Positions 11,120-12,518 of a stretch of DNA of 12,518 bases are shown piece after piece. Position numbers and translations under genes: made by a program. Every line of letters starts with the position of its first letter. Position 1 is the first letter of the stretch. The notes below the pieces were generated by a model. It saw only the letters and a list, made by a program, of their open reading frames with translations. It did no database searches and was not told the origin of the DNA. This stretch comes from an archaeon (lineage in GTDB: Archaea; Halobacteriota; Syntropharchaeia; Alkanophagales; Methanospirareceae): positions 1 to 12,518 of the forward strand of contig JASEFB010000056.1 of the NCBI GenBank assembly GCA_030019325.1, given 5' to 3'.

Positions 11120-12518
11120 TTAATGCGTGAAATATGCCACTACCTCCGTTCCAGTCTCTTTTTCCACCACAGAATCAATCCTGACGAACCCATATCGTTC
11201 GAACTGAACCACATTCCATAACTCGGTAGCAATCGAGGGCTCGCCTATACCTTCATCCATTGTGGGGCTCCGCCCCACGACCCCGCAAGCCCTGTAAGGG
11301 CTTTCATCAGGTCTCTTTACCACGACTCTTATCCCGTCTGTAGGAGCCCATTGGATAACCGGCATCTCTGCTACTTGTTGGGTTTCTCTCTCTATAACCT
11401 TTGCTACTAGTGGCTCAGTACTCACAATTTCCACCGTGCAGAGATATTTCAGTCTTATTTTTTGCCCCACTTTGAGTTTAGTGGCATCATCACTACTGAG
11501 GTAAACAGTGTTGCCTGTTTTTATCTCCCGGTACTCCTCGCGTGAGGGATGCTTCAATGCCTGAGCAACAAAAGATTGTCCATCCTCCAATCTCATCTTT
11601 GCTGGATTACGCACAAAAAAGTATCTCAGTGCCGTCGCATCCACCATCTTTCGATTCTCCGCATACAAATTCTTCATGCTCACCGCAATGTCCGTTTGGG
11701 TGATACCGATAGAGATAAAGAATTTACGAATTGCTTCTGGCTGAAACCCCCTTCTGCGTAGTGCTTGGAGCGTTGGAAGTTGGGGATCGTCCCATCCTTC
11801 GTATTCACCACCTTCTATCCTTCTTCGGAGCTCCGATGTGCTGAATTTACCGAACTCCTGCACTTTTATTTTACCCCAGAGCATGGTTATCGGATAGTTC
11901 CAGCCAAGATGGTCGTATAAAAACCGCTGCTTCAGTTCCGATTTCATGAGGTCCTTCCCCCTTAAGATGTGCGTTATGCCAAGCAGGTGGTCCTCTATTG
12001 CAGATTCAAAATCGAGCGTTGGCCAGAGCACATATCTATCTCCAACCCTCGGATGCTCCCTCTTTAAAATTCGGAATGCGACCCAATCTCGTAGAGCGGG
12101 GTCTGCACTTGCCATATCCGTTTTTATCCTCAGCACTGCTTCTTTTTCTTCATAAACACCGCTCAACATCTTTTCCCAACAGTCCATATTTTCTGCAACG
12201 CCAGCACTCCTGTGAGGGCAGGGCAGTTTCTGCTCTTTATACGTTTTAAACGTCTCTGCAGGACAAAAACAGACATAAGCAGCTCCTTTTTTAATCAGCT
12301 CCGCCGCAAACGGATAATACAGCTCTATACGTTCCGATGCCACAATGACCTCATCCGGCTCGGCTTGCAGCCATACGCAATCCTCAAGATACCAGCTATA
12401 AGCTTCTAATAACGGTCTCTTCACGACCGGATCTGTGTCATCAAATCTCAGAATGAATTTTCCCTCATACCTCTTGGCATATTCCGAGTTGATAATCATG
12501 CCACGAGCACTGCCCAGT
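11120..12518 (-). CDS. gltX: Glutamyl-tRNA synthetase, archaeal type (5' end beyond the window)
   Basis: It charges tRNA-Glu with glutamate. The window edge gives LGSARGM, the end of the class I HIGH-type signature, then INSEYAKRYEGKFILRFDDTDP, which is diagnostic. PTLDFESAIEDHLLGITHILRGKDL and WGKIKVQEFGKFSTSELRRRI follow, where FSTS stands at the KMSKS position. GWDDPQLPTLQALRRRGFQPEAIRKFF and the C-terminal all-beta anticodon domain mark the archaeal/eukaryotic class. Some 465 codons are visible and roughly a hundred N-terminal ones are outside. Oddity: 15 codons at 11261-11305 encode ESPYRACGVVGRSPT and are made of two GC-rich palindromes. The sequence on either side (VVVKRPD and MDEGIGEPS) reads as one continuous beta-domain segment without them. 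The frame is otherwise intact, so the enzyme is presumably functional with the extra loop. Confidence 0.95.
   Translation of the reverse strand, partial: LGSARGMIINSEYAKRYEGKFILRFDDTDPVVKRPLLEAYSWYLEDCVWLQAEPDEVIVASERIELYYPFAAELIKKGAAYVCFCPAETFKTYKEQKLPCPHRSAGVAENMDCWEKMLSGVYEEKEAVLRIKTDMASADPALRDWVAFRILKREHPRVGDRYVLWPTLDFESAIEDHLLGITHILRGKDLMKSELKQRFLYDHLGWNYPITMLWGKIKVQEFGKFSTSELRRRIEGGEYEGWDDPQLPTLQALRRRGFQPEAIRKFFISIGITQTDIAVSMKNLYAENRKMVDATALRYFFVRNPAKMRLEDGQSFVAQALKHPSREEYREIKTGNTVYLSSDDATKLKVGQKIRLKYLCTVEIVSTEPLVAKVIERETQQVAEMPVIQWAPTDGIRVVVKRPDESPYRACGVVGRSPTMDEGIGEPSIATELWNVVQFERYGFVRIDSVVEKETGTEVVAYFTH
11261..11305 (-). repeat. In-frame GC-rich palindromic element inside gltX
   Basis: GTGGGGC-TCC-GCCCCAC (11262-11278) is followed by AAGCCCT-GTA-AGGGCTT (11287-11303). 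Both hairpins and the CGCAAGCCCTGTAAGGGCTT stretch are also found in the intergenic arrays at 8291-8310 and 9997-10016. The 45 bases are exactly 15 codons without a stop. Confidence 0.85.

Noticed and set aside
1..12518. tRNA or rRNA genes
   Set aside because: No cloverleaf with a GGTTCRAATCC-type arm and no conserved rRNA blocks were seen by eye on either strand; a covariance-model scan would be the decisive test.

Overview
The window looks like chromosomal DNA from a euryarchaeon of the methanogen/ANME kind. The signs are a fragment of an archaeal-type glutamyl-tRNA synthetase, archaeal A-type ATP synthase subunits, a surface protein with a PGF-CTERM sorting tail, anaerobic (cbi) cobalamin genes, GGAGGTGAT-type ribosome binding sites and TATA-like promoters. 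The species cannot be named from this sequence alone.

Layout. (1) 100-3487, all minus strand: a secreted, probably archaeosortase-anchored protein with a TolB-like beta-propeller followed by a lytic-transglycosylase (SLT) domain. It lies downstream of a run of small or membrane genes: a 32-codon ORF, a membrane gene that appears split by a one-base frameshift, a 52-aa DUF4177-like protein and a 60-aa two-helix membrane protein. (2) 3505-4199: an IS200/IS605-type tnpA whose reading frame carries three in-frame hairpin insertions. (3) 4633-7481, plus strand: a tight cobalamin operon with stand-alone CbiG C-domain, CbiH-CbiC fusion and CbiD. These cover ring contraction, C2-fragment loss, C1 methylation and methyl migration of the anaerobic corrin pathway. 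(4) 7759-9328, minus strand: A-ATPase subunits H and E, then F after a block of palindromes; I, K, C, A, B and D are not here. (5) 9469-11031, plus strand: MobB and a xylose-isomerase-like TIM-barrel protein, separated by about 300 bp of hairpins. (6) 11120-12518, minus strand: gltX, cut by the window edge.

The most unusual signal is a family of short palindromic elements. AT-rich units (TTAAACTTTCTT/AAGAAAGTTTAA, CTTTCTTTAGAAAGAAAG, CTTTTTGCTTGCAAAAAG) and GC-rich units (GTGGGGCTCCGCCCCAC, AAGCCCTGTAAGGGCTT) fill the atpE-atpF and mobB-TIM-barrel gaps, in places nested one inside another. They also sit in frame inside gltX (15 codons) and three times inside tnpA (13-15 codons each). They also abut or replace gene edges: the atpE stop codon lies in one, and one stands 1 bp before the atpF start. 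This resembles the logic of the bacterial protein-coding palindromic elements of Rickettsia (RPE), here in an archaeon. That comparison is inference and needs genome-wide alignment.
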